From Lentisalinibacter sp964427415 (GTDB lineage Bacteria > Pseudomonadota > Gammaproteobacteria > Steroidobacterales > Woeseiaceae), in the NCBI GenBank assembly GCA_964427415.1, contig CAYRUH010000003.1:62001-126000 (forward strand): a DNA stretch of 64,000 nt, given 5' to 3'. Under the pieces are notes generated by a model, which searched no databases, was not told the DNA's origin, and saw only the letters and a program-made list of their open reading frames with translations. Both the position numbers and the translations under genes were made by a program. This document shows, piece after piece, positions 50,678 to 59,704 of the stretch (position 1 is the stretch's first letter; every line of letters starts with the position of its first letter).

Positions 50678-50788
50678 GGGCTTTGCGGGATGCCGGTCGC
50701 CGGGTCAGGCGTCCGTGTGGTCCGGGTAATGCTAGTGACGGTCGGAGTTTCCCTCATATCGGGCAGTGGGTCGGCTAACGGGGGTCAG

Positions 50789-50810
50789 AATTGTGTACTG
50801 GTTCACAATT
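50789..50810. promoter_or_regulatory. CRP-like inverted repeat upstream of the paralogous membrane pair
   Basis: AATTGTG (50789-50795) and CACAATT (50804-50810) are perfect inverted repeats separated by 8 bases; the core TGTGT-n6-TCACA differs from the CRP/Vfr consensus by one base. It lies about 110 bases before the TTG start of the next gene, in a 239-base AT-richer interval (50678-50916). Confidence 0.4.
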
Positions 50811-50916
50811 TGTCCAAGTCGGTGAGCCCCGTCGGTACAGATTACATAAAATTCAATGCTCCGGCTCGTCGGGTTCGGCAGCCGGCCCACCAGCTACTCG
50901 GAGGCGCGAGAGTCCG

Positions 50917-51573
50917 TTGAAAAAGACCTTCCTGCTCGGTCTGCTGCTCGGTATCGGCGGAGCCGTCTGGCTCGCCGGCTGGTATCCGTTCGTGGATCCC
51001 GTGCGCTTCGCGTCGGAGGCCGGCGTCGCCAGGAACGGGGGCCGCACGGAGAGTTTTCACATCCGGATTCCGGAAGACCGGCTGCTCGGCGCCGTCGCGG
51101 CGGGAGGTGCGGCGCAGGCGGTGCCGGCCGCGCTGTTGCTGCCCGACGCGCTCGGCGACGGCAGCGCGGAGATCTATAAACTGCGCAATGCCTCCGGCAA
51201 GGTCATCGGCCTGGCGAGCCGCGTCCGGCGCGGCGGCGACGCCGCGTACACGGACTGGACACTGATGTTGCCCGCCCGGGGCGCGCTGTTCCTCACGGCG
51301 GCCGGTCCCGAGACATCGCCCTATGCGCTGGCGGGGGCCGCCGCGGGCGCACAATCGCCTGCTCCATCGCCTACTCCATTGCCGGCGGCCTCGCCGCTGT
51401 TCTCGATCCTCGGCGACGTGGCCGGTGGCAGCAGGGAGTTCGCCGGGTTCGTCGGCAGCTTCAGCGAAGAGTGGAACGTCTCGGGCGAAGACGCCGACGG
51501 TCGCCTGATCGGCAACATCGAGATCATGACTCTCACTCAGGTGAGCACACCCACGGCGAGGGCCGCGCCATGA
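50917..51573 (+). CDS. Membrane-anchored protein of unknown family, paralog A
   Basis: A 218-aa protein with one N-terminal helix (TFLLGLLLGIGGAVWLAGWY) and an outer domain. Segments AEIYKLRNASGKVIGLASRV, DWTLMLPARGALFL and SREFAGFVGSFSEEWNVS correspond in order to the next protein. The in-frame start is TTG 50917 (LKKTFLL); no ATG or GTG is well placed, so the start is uncertain. A proline-rich insertion (SPAPSPTPLPAA) lies late in the chain. Its stop overlaps the next ATG. Unrecognised. Confidence 0.6.
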   Translation: MKKTFLLGLLLGIGGAVWLAGWYPFVDPVRFASEAGVARNGGRTESFHIRIPEDRLLGAVAAGGAAQAVPAALLLPDALGDGSAEIYKLRNASGKVIGLASRVRRGGDAAYTDWTLMLPARGALFLTAAGPETSPYALAGAAAGAQSPAPSPTPLPAASPLFSILGDVAGGSREFAGFVGSFSEEWNVSGEDADGRLIGNIEIMTLTQVSTPTARAAP

Positions 51574-52274
51574 AATACGTCTTCTCGCTGCTGGCCGGCC
51601 TCGTCTCGGGCGTCGCTCTCGTGATGCTGGCCCTCTACTACAACCCGCTGGTGCGGGAGAACCCCCGGGTGCCGCTGGCGGCCTCGCCGGATGCCTCGGT
51701 GGAGGTATTCTACGACACCGCTGCCGATACCCTGGCACGCACGGGGCCGACCGACGGCCTGCTGGCCACGGTACCCGCGTCGGCCGAGCCGCTGTGGGAG
51801 CCGGCGCTGGCCTGGACCGAGGTTCGGCTGCTGGTGCTGCGCGGCGTGGACGGGCGCCCGCTCGGCCTCGGCGTGCGCTTCGCCGCGCTCGACTCCCGCA
51901 CCCGGCCAATGACCGGTGAATTGCTGGCGGACAGCATCTGGAATCTGCATCTCGCCGGCCGGGGCTCGCTGTTCGTGGACGGGTTGGACAATCTCTGGCC
52001 GCTGGCCCGCCACGTACTGGTGCCGGCCTGGCGCGCCGACGACGGTACCTGGCAGGGCAGCTTCGAAGGCGACATCACGGTCGGGCCCCGGCCCAGCCGC
52101 GTGGCGGTGATGACCGGCGGCGCCGGCGTTTTCGCCGGCACCCGGGGCGAGGCGCGGGAATCGCTGTCGATGGAGGCCCTGTCGCTGCGCGACGGGCGTC
52201 TCACCGCGGACGGTTCGCTGCTGGTCGCCATTACCGGCACGGCCGCCGCCGGCGACCCGGTCAGTCCCGAATAA
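51570..52274 (+). CDS. Membrane-anchored protein of unknown family, paralog B
   Basis: A 234-aa protein with the same architecture as its neighbour: N-terminal helix (YVFSLLAGLVSGVALVMLAL), then an outer domain. Matching segments are LLVLRGVDGRPLGLGVRFAA, WNLHLAGRGSLFVDG and GVFAGTRGEARESLSM. The two genes overlap by four bases (ATGA), so they are translationally coupled and probably a tandem duplication. The 3' end overlaps the nitroreductase gene by 14 bases, tail to tail. No function proposed. Confidence 0.75.
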   Translation: MKYVFSLLAGLVSGVALVMLALYYNPLVRENPRVPLAASPDASVEVFYDTAADTLARTGPTDGLLATVPASAEPLWEPALAWTEVRLLVLRGVDGRPLGLGVRFAALDSRTRPMTGELLADSIWNLHLAGRGSLFVDGLDNLWPLARHVLVPAWRADDGTWQGSFEGDITVGPRPSRVAVMTGGAGVFAGTRGEARESLSMEALSLRDGRLTADGSLLVAITGTAAAGDPVSPE

Positions 52275-52932
52275 ATCGGACGAATTCCCCGAGCGGCACC
52301 CGCTCCGAGCGCAGCCGGTTCACTGGCGCTTCCGCGTCCCGGTAGCCCAGCGCCATGCCGCAAAAGAACATGTGCTCCTCCGGGATCTCGAACAGCTCGC
52401 CTATGGTCTGGTACCAGACCGCCCAGGCTTCCTGGGGGCAGGTATCCAGGCCGTACTCCCGGGCCAGCAGCATGATGCTCTGCATGAACATGCCGAGGTC
52501 CGCCCACTGGCCTTCCTGCATCGTTCGGTCAATTGTGAACAGCAATCCGACGGGGGCGCCGAAGAAGCGGTAGTTGTGCGCGAACTGCATCAGCCGTGCC
52601 GCCTTGTCCTCGCGGGGGATGCCGAGCTTCTCGTACATCATCTCGCCGATGCGGAAGCGCCGCGTGCGGTAGGGCTCCTTCAGCTCCGGCGGATAGATGT
52701 TGTACTCGGTGCCTTCGCCCCTGGGCGAATGAGGCATCTTGCGCGCGACCGTGTCCAGCAGGCGTTCCCGCGCCGCGCCGCTGAGCACGATCACGTGCCA
52801 CGGCTGCAGGTTGCCGCCCGAGGGGGCACGGCTCGCACGCTCGAGGATCTCGCGCACCGTCTGCTCGGGCACGGGATTGTCCAGGAAGGCCCGCACCGAC
52901 AGGCGCGAGTCCAGCGCTTCGGATACTCTCAT
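52261..52932 (-). CDS. Nitroreductase-family flavoprotein
   Basis: A 223-aa FMN-dependent NAD(P)H oxidoreductase. RLSVRAFLDNPVPEQTVREI, RAPSGGNLQPWHVIVLSG and ADLGMFMQSIMLLAREYGLD followed by CPQEAWAVW are the usual nitroreductase signatures. The C-terminal FCGMALGYRDAEAPVNRLRS fits the PnbA/NfnB branch. It precedes an FAD-dependent reductase on the same strand with a 10-base interval, which suggests shared transcription. Confidence 0.88.
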   Translation of the reverse strand: MRVSEALDSRLSVRAFLDNPVPEQTVREILERASRAPSGGNLQPWHVIVLSGAARERLLDTVARKMPHSPRGEGTEYNIYPPELKEPYRTRRFRIGEMMYEKLGIPREDKAARLMQFAHNYRFFGAPVGLLFTIDRTMQEGQWADLGMFMQSIMLLAREYGLDTCPQEAWAVWYQTIGELFEIPEEHMFFCGMALGYRDAEAPVNRLRSERVPLGEFVRFIRD

Positions 52933-52942
52933 CGTCGCTCGC

Positions 52943-54154
52943 TCATAGTTCCTTCAGTGATACGCGCGGGTCGGCCAGCGCCTCCGCCGGCGGTGCGGCG
53001 TGTGCCGCAATCAACGGCTTTGAGAGCATGAACTCCCGCGGGCTGTTCACGGCGTCCACCGCCAGCAGCCGGTCCTGGGCCAGGTAGAAGCAGGCAAAAG
53101 ACCGGTCGGCCGGGTCGCCCCGCGTGACCATCTGGTCGTAGCCCTCCGCGAGCCCTGCGATCTGCAGCTTCAGATCGTACTGATCCGACCAGAACCAGGG
53201 TACCTGATTGTAGGGGGCCGACTCGCCGCAGATGCCGGCCGCGGCCGTCCTGGCCTGCTCCAGCGCGTTGTGCACCGATTCCAGTCGCAGCTGGCGGCCA
53301 TAGATGCCGTTGGGATGGCGGGTGCAGTCGCCCACCGCGTAGACCCCGTCCGCCCGGGTGCGGCAGTACTCGTCCACCAGGATGCCGTCGTCGCAGGCGA
53401 GTCCGGCGTTCGCCGCGAGCTCGGTCACCGGCTCGATACCGATGCCCACCACCACGAAGTCCGCCGCCACCCGCTCGCCGGCGGCGGTCATCACCGCTTC
53501 CACCCGGCCGTCACCGTCGAAGCCGGACACCCCCTCGCCGAGACGCAGCTGCACCCCGTGGCGACGGTGCTCGGCCTCGTAGAAGCTGGACACCGTGGGC
53601 GAGACCACCCGGCTCATCACCCGCCCGGCCAGCTCCAGCACGGTGACGTCCAGCCCGGCCAGCGCGGCGACGGCGGCCACCTCCAGTCCGATGTAGCCGG
53701 CCCCCACCACCACCAGTCGCGCGCCGGGCGCGAAGTGAGCGCGGATGGCGTCCACGTCGGCGATGGTGCGCAGGTAGTGGATGCCAGGCAGGTCGGCACC
53801 GGGCGCCTGCAGCCGCAGCACCCGGCTGCCGGTGGCGATGACGCAATATTCCCAGTCGACGACGTCGCCGCTCTCCAGCTCGGCGCGGCGGGAGGCGGTA
53901 TCCAGCGCGGCCACCCGCGTCGACAGGCGCAGGTCCACCTGCGCTTCCTCGTAGAAGCCGGGCGGTTTGAAGTACAGGCGGTGCCGCTCGAGCTCGCCGG
54001 CGAGGTATTTCTTCGACAGCGGAGGCCGCTGATAGGGCACCCAGGACTCCTCGCCCGCCAGCACGATGCGCCCGTCCCAGCCCTTGAGCCGCAGCGTGCT
54101 CACCAGCTGACCGGCCGCATGGCCGGCACCGATCACGAGTACCGTCTCAGTCAT
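52943..54154 (-). CDS. FAD-dependent ferredoxin reductase-like oxidoreductase
   Basis: A 403-aa pyridine nucleotide-disulphide-type reductase: FAD loop VLVIGAGHAAGQLVSTLR, PYQRPPLSKKYLAGE, NAD loop LVVVGAGYIGLEVAAVAAL, and the C-terminal GVYAVGDCTRHPNGIYG. The pattern matches rubredoxin/ferredoxin reductases of Rieske oxygenase or P450 systems; the ferredoxin partner is not next door. ATG 54154 has GGAG eight bases upstream; GTG 54178, overlapping the previous stop, is an alternative. Second gene after an SDR, so SDR, this gene and the nitroreductase probably form an operon. Confidence 0.88.
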   Translation of the reverse strand: MTETVLVIGAGHAAGQLVSTLRLKGWDGRIVLAGEESWVPYQRPPLSKKYLAGELERHRLYFKPPGFYEEAQVDLRLSTRVAALDTASRRAELESGDVVDWEYCVIATGSRVLRLQAPGADLPGIHYLRTIADVDAIRAHFAPGARLVVVGAGYIGLEVAAVAALAGLDVTVLELAGRVMSRVVSPTVSSFYEAEHRRHGVQLRLGEGVSGFDGDGRVEAVMTAAGERVAADFVVVGIGIEPVTELAANAGLACDDGILVDEYCRTRADGVYAVGDCTRHPNGIYGRQLRLESVHNALEQARTAAAGICGESAPYNQVPWFWSDQYDLKLQIAGLAEGYDQMVTRGDPADRSFACFYLAQDRLLAVDAVNSPREFMLSKPLIAAHAAPPAEALADPRVSLKEL

Positions 54155-54174
54155 TGCAGTAACTCCGGCGCCGG

Positions 54175-54945
54175 TCACATGGCGCTGATGCCGCCATCGA
54201 CCTTCAATTCGGCGCCGGTGACGAATTTCGACTCGTCGGAGGCGAGGTAGAGAACGGCGTAGGCGACGTCGTCCGGGTCGCCGATGCGGCCCAGCGGTAT
54301 CTGGCGGGTGAGCTTGTCCAGTCCCTGCTGCCGTCCCACCGCGTCCAGCATGCCGGTCAGGATCGGCGTGTCGATGAACACGGGATGCACCGAGTTGCAG
54401 CGGATGTTATTACCACTGCGCGCGCAGTGCAGCGCGACGGATTTCGACAGGTGCCGCACGGCCGCCTTGGCCGAGTTGTAGGCCGCCATGTTGTGGCCCG
54501 CGATGATGCCGGAGATGGAGGAGATGTTGACGATGCTGCCGCCGCCCGAGGCTGCGATCTTCGGGATGGCGTACTTGCAGCCGAAGAACACCGAGTCGAG
54601 ATCCACCGCGTGCACGCGGCGCCAGTTCTCCCAGGTCTCGTCCTCGACGCTGGACATCGAACCGATGCCGGCATTGTTGACCAGGATGTTGAGGCCGCCG
54701 AAATAAGCCATCGTCTCGGCGATCACTTCCTGCCAGCGCGCCTCGTCCGTGACGTCGTGCTCCAGCGCCACTGCGGCGCCTTCGCGCTCGTCGTTGATGG
54801 TTTGCGCCTGCGCTTCGATGCCGGCACGGTTGATGTCGGTCAGCGCCACCTGCGCACCCTCGCGCGCCAGCATCCGTGCGATGGCCGCGCCCAGACCCTG
54901 CGCCGCTCCGGTCACCAGCGCCACCTTGTTCTCGACTCTGCCCAC
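54175..54945 (-). CDS. Short-chain dehydrogenase/reductase
   Basis: A 256-aa classical SDR: VALVTGAAQGLGAAIARML (NAD(P) loop), NILVNNAGIGSM, catalytic Ser in IVNISSISGII and the Y-x3-K in MAAYNSAKAAVRHLSKSVAL, ending with LYLASDESKFVTGAELKVDG. The Asp at the end of the second strand (ALTDINRAG) points to NAD rather than NADP. First gene of the presumed SDR-reductase-nitroreductase operon. Substrate unknown. Confidence 0.9.
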   Translation of the reverse strand: MGRVENKVALVTGAAQGLGAAIARMLAREGAQVALTDINRAGIEAQAQTINDEREGAAVALEHDVTDEARWQEVIAETMAYFGGLNILVNNAGIGSMSSVEDETWENWRRVHAVDLDSVFFGCKYAIPKIAASGGGSIVNISSISGIIAGHNMAAYNSAKAAVRHLSKSVALHCARSGNNIRCNSVHPVFIDTPILTGMLDAVGRQQGLDKLTRQIPLGRIGDPDDVAYAVLYLASDESKFVTGAELKVDGGISAM

Positions 54946-55027
54946 GATGTCTCCTCGCTTGCCTTACGCCGGCCGGTGCCGCCGCCTGCCGGTACTCTCC
55001 GGGGCACGGTATTCTAAGCGCGGTGGC

Positions 55028-55050
55028 CGGCGTCGCCTAATCCGACGCCG
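55028..55050. promoter_or_regulatory. Inverted repeat between the divergent SDR and quinone-reductase genes
   Basis: CGGCGTCG and CGACGCCG form a perfect 8-base dyad with a 7-base spacer. It is central in the 174-base divergent intergenic region, a usual place for an operator; it could also be a plain hairpin in GC-rich DNA. No regulator gene is adjacent. Confidence 0.3.
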
Positions 55051-55119
55051 TCGGTACCACGGCTGATAGACTCGGGCGCTGCGCCGAGAGGCACAATTGC
55101 AGCAAGGCAGGAGAGGGTG

Positions 55120-56094
55120 ATGGTGAAGGCGATACGCATCGAGGAGTTCGGCGGGCCGGAGGTCCTCGAGTGGAGGGACGTCGAGGTCGGCGATCCGGGT
55201 CCCGGTGAGGTACGTCTGCGCCATACTGCCGTTGGCCTGAATTTTATCGATACCTATCACCGCTCCGGCCTCTATCCCCTGGAGCTGCCCGGTGGTCTGG
55301 GCAGCGAGGCGGCCGGCGTGGTGGAGGCGCTCGGCGACGGCGTCGAGGGCCTCGAGGTGGGGCAGCGGGTGGCCTATAGCGGCCGGCCGCCGGATGCCTA
55401 CGCCGAGGCGCGCCTGATCGCCGCCGACCTGCTGGTGCCGCTGCCGCAAGCCATCGGCGACGACACCGCGGCGGCCGCCATGCTGAAGGGCCTCACCGCC
55501 TGGTACCTGCTGAAGCGCAGCTATCCCGTGCGCTCCGGCGACACCGTTCTGTTGCATGCCGCGGCGGGCGGTGTGGGCCTGATCGCCGTGCAGTGGGCGA
55601 AGCACCTCGGCGCCACCGTGATCGGCACGGTGAGCACCGAAGCCAAGGCCCAGCTGGCCCGCGCTCACGGCTGCGACCACATCGTCATGGCGGACGCCGA
55701 AGACCTGGCCGGCGAGGTGCGGCGACTGACCGGCGGCGAGGGCGTGGCGGCGGTCTATGATTCGGTCGGCCGGGATACGTTCTACGCCTCGCTGGACAGC
55801 CTGCGGCCCCATGGCGTGATGGTCGCCTTCGGCAATGCCTCGGGTCCGGTGGAGCCCTTCGCGCCGCTGGAGCTGGCGAAGCGGGGCTCCCTTTACGTCA
55901 CCCGGCCGGTGCTGTTCGACTTCATCGCCACGCGGGACGCGCTGCTCGGCGCGGCGGGCGAACTGTTTGAAGTGATCGGCAGCGGTGCGGTGAAAATCGA
56001 GATCAACCAGCGCTATCCGCTGGCCGAGGCGGCCGAGGCGCACCGGGATCTCGAGGCGCGGCGGACCACCGGCTCGACGGTGCTGCTGCCGTGA
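55120..56094 (+). CDS. NAD(P)H:quinone oxidoreductase (zeta-crystallin type)
   Basis: A 324-aa medium-chain reductase without the structural zinc cysteines, as in quinone reductases. FGGPEVLEWRDVEVGDPGPG and GLNFIDTYHRSGLYPLELPG open the protein; the cofactor loop is VLLHAAAGGVGLIAVQWAKH. It reduces quinones with NADPH in relatives such as E. coli QorA. Start ATG 55120 follows AGGAGAGG. Convergent with the SLC13 gene (3-base gap). Confidence 0.9.
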   Translation: MVKAIRIEEFGGPEVLEWRDVEVGDPGPGEVRLRHTAVGLNFIDTYHRSGLYPLELPGGLGSEAAGVVEALGDGVEGLEVGQRVAYSGRPPDAYAEARLIAADLLVPLPQAIGDDTAAAAMLKGLTAWYLLKRSYPVRSGDTVLLHAAAGGVGLIAVQWAKHLGATVIGTVSTEAKAQLARAHGCDHIVMADAEDLAGEVRRLTGGEGVAAVYDSVGRDTFYASLDSLRPHGVMVAFGNASGPVEPFAPLELAKRGSLYVTRPVLFDFIATRDALLGAAGELFEVIGSGAVKIEINQRYPLAEAAEAHRDLEARRTTGSTVLLP

Positions 56095-56097
56095 GTG

Positions 56098-58464
56098 TCA
56101 GGCCGGTCTGAGCGGCCAGATGACCGGCAGCACGACCATGACGACGGCGAACACCACCAGGGTGAGCGGCACCCCCACCCGCAGGTAATCGGTGAACCGG
56201 TAGCCGCCCGGGCCCATTACCAGGATGTTGGCGGGATGGGAGATCGGACTCATGAAGCTGGCCGCCGCCGCGACGGCCATCGCCATCATCGCGGTTTCCG
56301 GCGCGAGCCCCATGTCCGCCATCGCCGAGAGCACGATCGGCGCCATGATCACCACGAGCACGGCGGGGGGGATCACCACGGTCGATATCGCGGTCATGGC
56401 ATAGAGCGAGAAGATCACGGGCCAGGGACCGGCCTCGCCGGTGACCGAGAGCACGTGGTCGGCGATCCAGGCGGCGGCACCGGTGTCCTGCATCGCCGTG
56501 CCCAGCGGCAGCATGCCGGCGATGAGGAAGATGGCGCGCCACTCGATGGCCCGGTAGGCCTGCTCCATGGACAGACAGCCGGTCAGCACCATCAGCGTGG
56601 CGCCGAATACGGCGGCCACCTGGATGGGCAGCCAGCCGACCAGCACGCTGGTGACCACACCCAGCATGATGCCGGCGGCGACCGGCGCCCGGCGGGTATC
56701 CGGCGGTGCCTTGCCGAGAGGCGTCAGTACCAGGAAGTCCGGGTCCCGCTCCAGCAGTTCCAGCTTCTCCCGCGGCCCCACCAGCAGCAGCGCGTCGCCG
56801 AGCGCCAGCCGCACGTCCCGCAGGTCTTCCTCGACGGGCGCGCCGTTGCGCCAGATGCCCACCAGCTCCAGGTCGTAGCGCTCGCGGAAGTTCAGTTCCG
56901 CCACGCTCTTGCCCACCAGTGAGCTGCGCGGGTCCAGGGTGGCGTCCTGCATCGCCAGCCGGCGGGACTCGAAGCTGGAGAGCTTCATCGAAGGCTTCGA
57001 GTCCAGATCCAGCCCCTGCAATGCCCGCAGCACGTCCAGATCGCCGGGCTCGCCCTGAATCAGCAGCAGGTCGCTGCCGGCCAGTTCGGTATCCAGACCC
57101 GGCAGCAGCTCGAGGTTGCCGTCCCGGAAGGTGGCAAGCACCTTGAAGTCGAACACATCGGTGAGCCGGGTGCGGCCCAGGGTGCGTCCGGCGAGTTCGG
57201 ATTCCCGGGGCACGCGGACGACGAAGAGCCGGTCGTCCGCGCCATAACGTTTCGTGACTGCGCCGGCGTCGAGCAGGCTCACCTCGGCGAAGTCGCTGAC
57301 CTCGTGGAGGCCCTCCATGGTCTCCTTGCGTCCCTGCAGCAGCAACCGGTCGCCGGCACGCAGCGGCACGTAGGCCAGGTTGGTGCGCCGCGGCGGCTGG
57401 TCCCGGCGCTGGATGGCCAGCAGGTCCACGCCGAAGCGCTGGCGGAAGCCGATGTGGGCTACCAGGTCGCCGACCAGGGGCGAGGAGTCCGCCACCACCA
57501 CCTCCGCCCGGGCGAGCTGCTCGGCGACCATGGACTGGAGCACGGGCGCCTCGCGTTCGATCACCAGGTCGCTCAGACGCCGCAATTCGCTGAACCGGTC
57601 GAGCTGGCCCTGCACCAGCAGCTCGTCGCCGGCGCGCAGCGTGGTCTGGCGGTTGGGCAGCGTCTCGCTGCGGCCGAAGCGCTGCAGTGCGAGTACCACC
57701 AGGTCCGCTGCCGAGGTGATGCGGCTCTCTCCGAGGGTCTTGCCGACCAGCATCGAGTCCTGGGGGATGCGCAGCGTGAAGGTGCGCTCGGCCAGCTTGT
57801 ACTGGGAGCGCAGAGCCCGCTGGCTGCGGCCCCGGTCCCGCTTCTGTGCCTTGCGCTTCGGCAGGAACAGCCGCCCGACGAGGGCGACGAACAGGGTGCC
57901 GGCGACCGTTACGACTGCCCCGACGGGCGTGTAGTCGAATAGTCCGAAAGGTTCGTAGCCGCCCGCAGCCATGGCGTTGCTGACGAGCAGGTTCGGCGGC
58001 GTGCCGATCATGGTCATGAGGCCGCCGAGCAGGCTGGCATAGGCGAGCGGCATCAGCAGCCGGGACGGGGGGACCCTGGTGCGTCGGGCGATGTCGATCA
58101 CCACCGGCAGCATGAGCGCGGCCACGCCGATGTTGTTCATGAACGCCGACAGGAAGCCGGCGGTGAGCATGATCACCGCGATCATTGCCACTTCCCGGCG
58201 TCCTGCCAGGCGCATGACCTGGCGGCCTATGACGTTGGCGATGCCCGTGCGGGTGAGTCCGTCCGAGAGGATGAACATGGCCCAGACGGTGATCACCGCC
58301 GTGTTGGAGAAGCCGTCGAAGGCGTCGTCGGGAGACACCAGTCCGGTGATCGCCAGCGTGCCCAGCACGAGCATGGCCACCACGTCCATGCGGATCCACT
58401 CGCCGATGAACAGGACGAGTGCCGCCGCGAGGATGGCCAGGACCAGGGCGATCTCGAACGTCAT
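56098..58464 (-). CDS. SLC13-family (DASS) permease with four RCK_C-type domains
   Basis: A 788-aa sodium-coupled anion transporter-like protein. Membrane halves at residues 1-200 (LVLAILAAALVLFIGEWI, AFMNNIGVAALMLPVVIDIA, GGLMTMIGTPPNLLVSNAMA) and 580-788 (GIMLGVVTSVLVGWLPIQVA, ISHPANILVMGPGG) enclose a long soluble part with four TrkA-C-like repeats, e.g. RIPQDSMLVGKTLGESRI and VRVPRESELAGRTLGRTRL. The repeats suggest ligand- or nucleotide-based gating. Substrate probably an organic or inorganic anion such as sulfate; not determinable. Confidence 0.88.
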   Translation of the reverse strand: MTFEIALVLAILAAALVLFIGEWIRMDVVAMLVLGTLAITGLVSPDDAFDGFSNTAVITVWAMFILSDGLTRTGIANVIGRQVMRLAGRREVAMIAVIMLTAGFLSAFMNNIGVAALMLPVVIDIARRTRVPPSRLLMPLAYASLLGGLMTMIGTPPNLLVSNAMAAGGYEPFGLFDYTPVGAVVTVAGTLFVALVGRLFLPKRKAQKRDRGRSQRALRSQYKLAERTFTLRIPQDSMLVGKTLGESRITSAADLVVLALQRFGRSETLPNRQTTLRAGDELLVQGQLDRFSELRRLSDLVIEREAPVLQSMVAEQLARAEVVVADSSPLVGDLVAHIGFRQRFGVDLLAIQRRDQPPRRTNLAYVPLRAGDRLLLQGRKETMEGLHEVSDFAEVSLLDAGAVTKRYGADDRLFVVRVPRESELAGRTLGRTRLTDVFDFKVLATFRDGNLELLPGLDTELAGSDLLLIQGEPGDLDVLRALQGLDLDSKPSMKLSSFESRRLAMQDATLDPRSSLVGKSVAELNFRERYDLELVGIWRNGAPVEEDLRDVRLALGDALLLVGPREKLELLERDPDFLVLTPLGKAPPDTRRAPVAAGIMLGVVTSVLVGWLPIQVAAVFGATLMVLTGCLSMEQAYRAIEWRAIFLIAGMLPLGTAMQDTGAAAWIADHVLSVTGEAGPWPVIFSLYAMTAISTVVIPPAVLVVIMAPIVLSAMADMGLAPETAMMAMAVAAAASFMSPISHPANILVMGPGGYRFTDYLRVGVPLTLVVFAVVMVVLPVIWPLRPA

Positions 58465-58495
58465 GTCGTCGGTTCCGACCTCCCTGTCACGGCGG

Positions 58496-59620
58496 CTACA
58501 GTCGCCGCACGATGACGCTGCCTATGGAGTAGCCCGCGCCGAAGGAGCAGATTACGCCGAGGTCGCCGGCCGCGAGCCCCTGCCGGTGCCGGTGGAAGGC
58601 GATGACGGAGCCGGCGGACGCCGTATTGGCGAACTCGTCCAGTACGACCGGCGCCTCGTCCTCTCCCGCATCGCGGCCGAGCAGCCGCTTCACGACCAGC
58701 TGGTTCATGTTCAGGTTCGCCTGATGCAGCCAGTAGCGCCCGACTTCGGCCACGTTGATGCCGCTGTCACGCAGATGCGCGCCGATGTGATCGGCAGCCA
58801 GGGGCGAGACTTCCTTGAACACCTTGCGACCCTGCTGGCGGAACAGTTTGCCGCTGTCGAAGAAATCGGCCTCGGGGCTGCGGTTGATGAAGCCGAAGTC
58901 GTTGCGGATATTGTTGGAATAGAGGGTGGCGAGCCGGGTCCCCAGCACTTCCCAGCGTTCCTCCGCCCGGCTCTCGTCGGCACGCTCCAGAACCATGGCC
59001 GTGCAGACGTCGCCGAAGATGAAATGCGCATCCCGGTTGCGCCAGTTGATGTGCGCCGAAGTGATCTCCGGGTTCACGATCAGCACGCGCCGGGCGGAGC
59101 CGCCGGCGATCGCGTCGGCGGCATTCTGCATGGCGAAGGTGGCCGACGAGCAGGCCACGTTCATGTCGTAGGCATAGCCGCGCGCGCCGATGGCATGCTG
59201 CACCTCGACCGCCAGTGCCGGATAGGGCCGCTCCAGGTTGGAGCAGGAGAGGATGACCGAGTCGATGTCGCCGCCCGTGAGCCCGGCGTTCTCCAGGGCC
59301 TGCTGCGCGGCCGCCACCGAGATCTCGGCGCTGGGCGACAGCTCGTCCTCGTCACGCTCCGGGAACACCGGCCACATGCGCTCGGGGTCCAGGACGCCTT
59401 CCCGCGTGTAGACATAGCGGTGGCGGATGCCGGAGGCGTTCTCGATGAACTCGGGGCTGGACTTCTCGGGCGCTTCCAGATCGCCTGCGGCCACCGCGTC
59501 TGCGTTCTCCGCGAGGAAACGGTCGACGTAGGCGTTGTAGGCGGCCACCAACTCCTCGTTGTCGATGCCCTGCTCCGGCACCCAGAGTCCGGTCCCGCTG
59601 ATTACGACGCCTGTGGCCAT
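58496..59620 (-). CDS. Beta-ketoacyl-ACP synthase III-like enzyme
   Basis: A 374-aa KAS III-type thiolase-fold enzyme. The triad is complete: Cys in DMNVACSSATFAMQNAADAI, His in WLHQANLNMNQLVVKRL and Asn in DEFANTASAGSVIAF. It has a longer N-terminal part (NAYVDRFLAENADAVAAGDL) than FabH; from memory this resembles the octanoyl-CoA-using Pseudomonas enzyme PA3286. It may feed medium-chain acyl-CoA into fatty-acid synthesis rather than acetyl-CoA. The preference is inference. Confidence 0.87.
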   Translation of the reverse strand: MATGVVISGTGLWVPEQGIDNEELVAAYNAYVDRFLAENADAVAAGDLEAPEKSSPEFIENASGIRHRYVYTREGVLDPERMWPVFPERDEDELSPSAEISVAAAQQALENAGLTGGDIDSVILSCSNLERPYPALAVEVQHAIGARGYAYDMNVACSSATFAMQNAADAIAGGSARRVLIVNPEITSAHINWRNRDAHFIFGDVCTAMVLERADESRAEERWEVLGTRLATLYSNNIRNDFGFINRSPEADFFDSGKLFRQQGRKVFKEVSPLAADHIGAHLRDSGINVAEVGRYWLHQANLNMNQLVVKRLLGRDAGEDEAPVVLDEFANTASAGSVIAFHRHRQGLAAGDLGVICSFGAGYSIGSVIVRRL

Positions 59621-59704
59621 GTCCTTCCTTCGCCTGGATCAAGCGGTACTTTAGCGACTCGGGCCTGCCCTGCACAGGGCGCCGGTCAGTCGAGGAAGGA
59701 GCGG

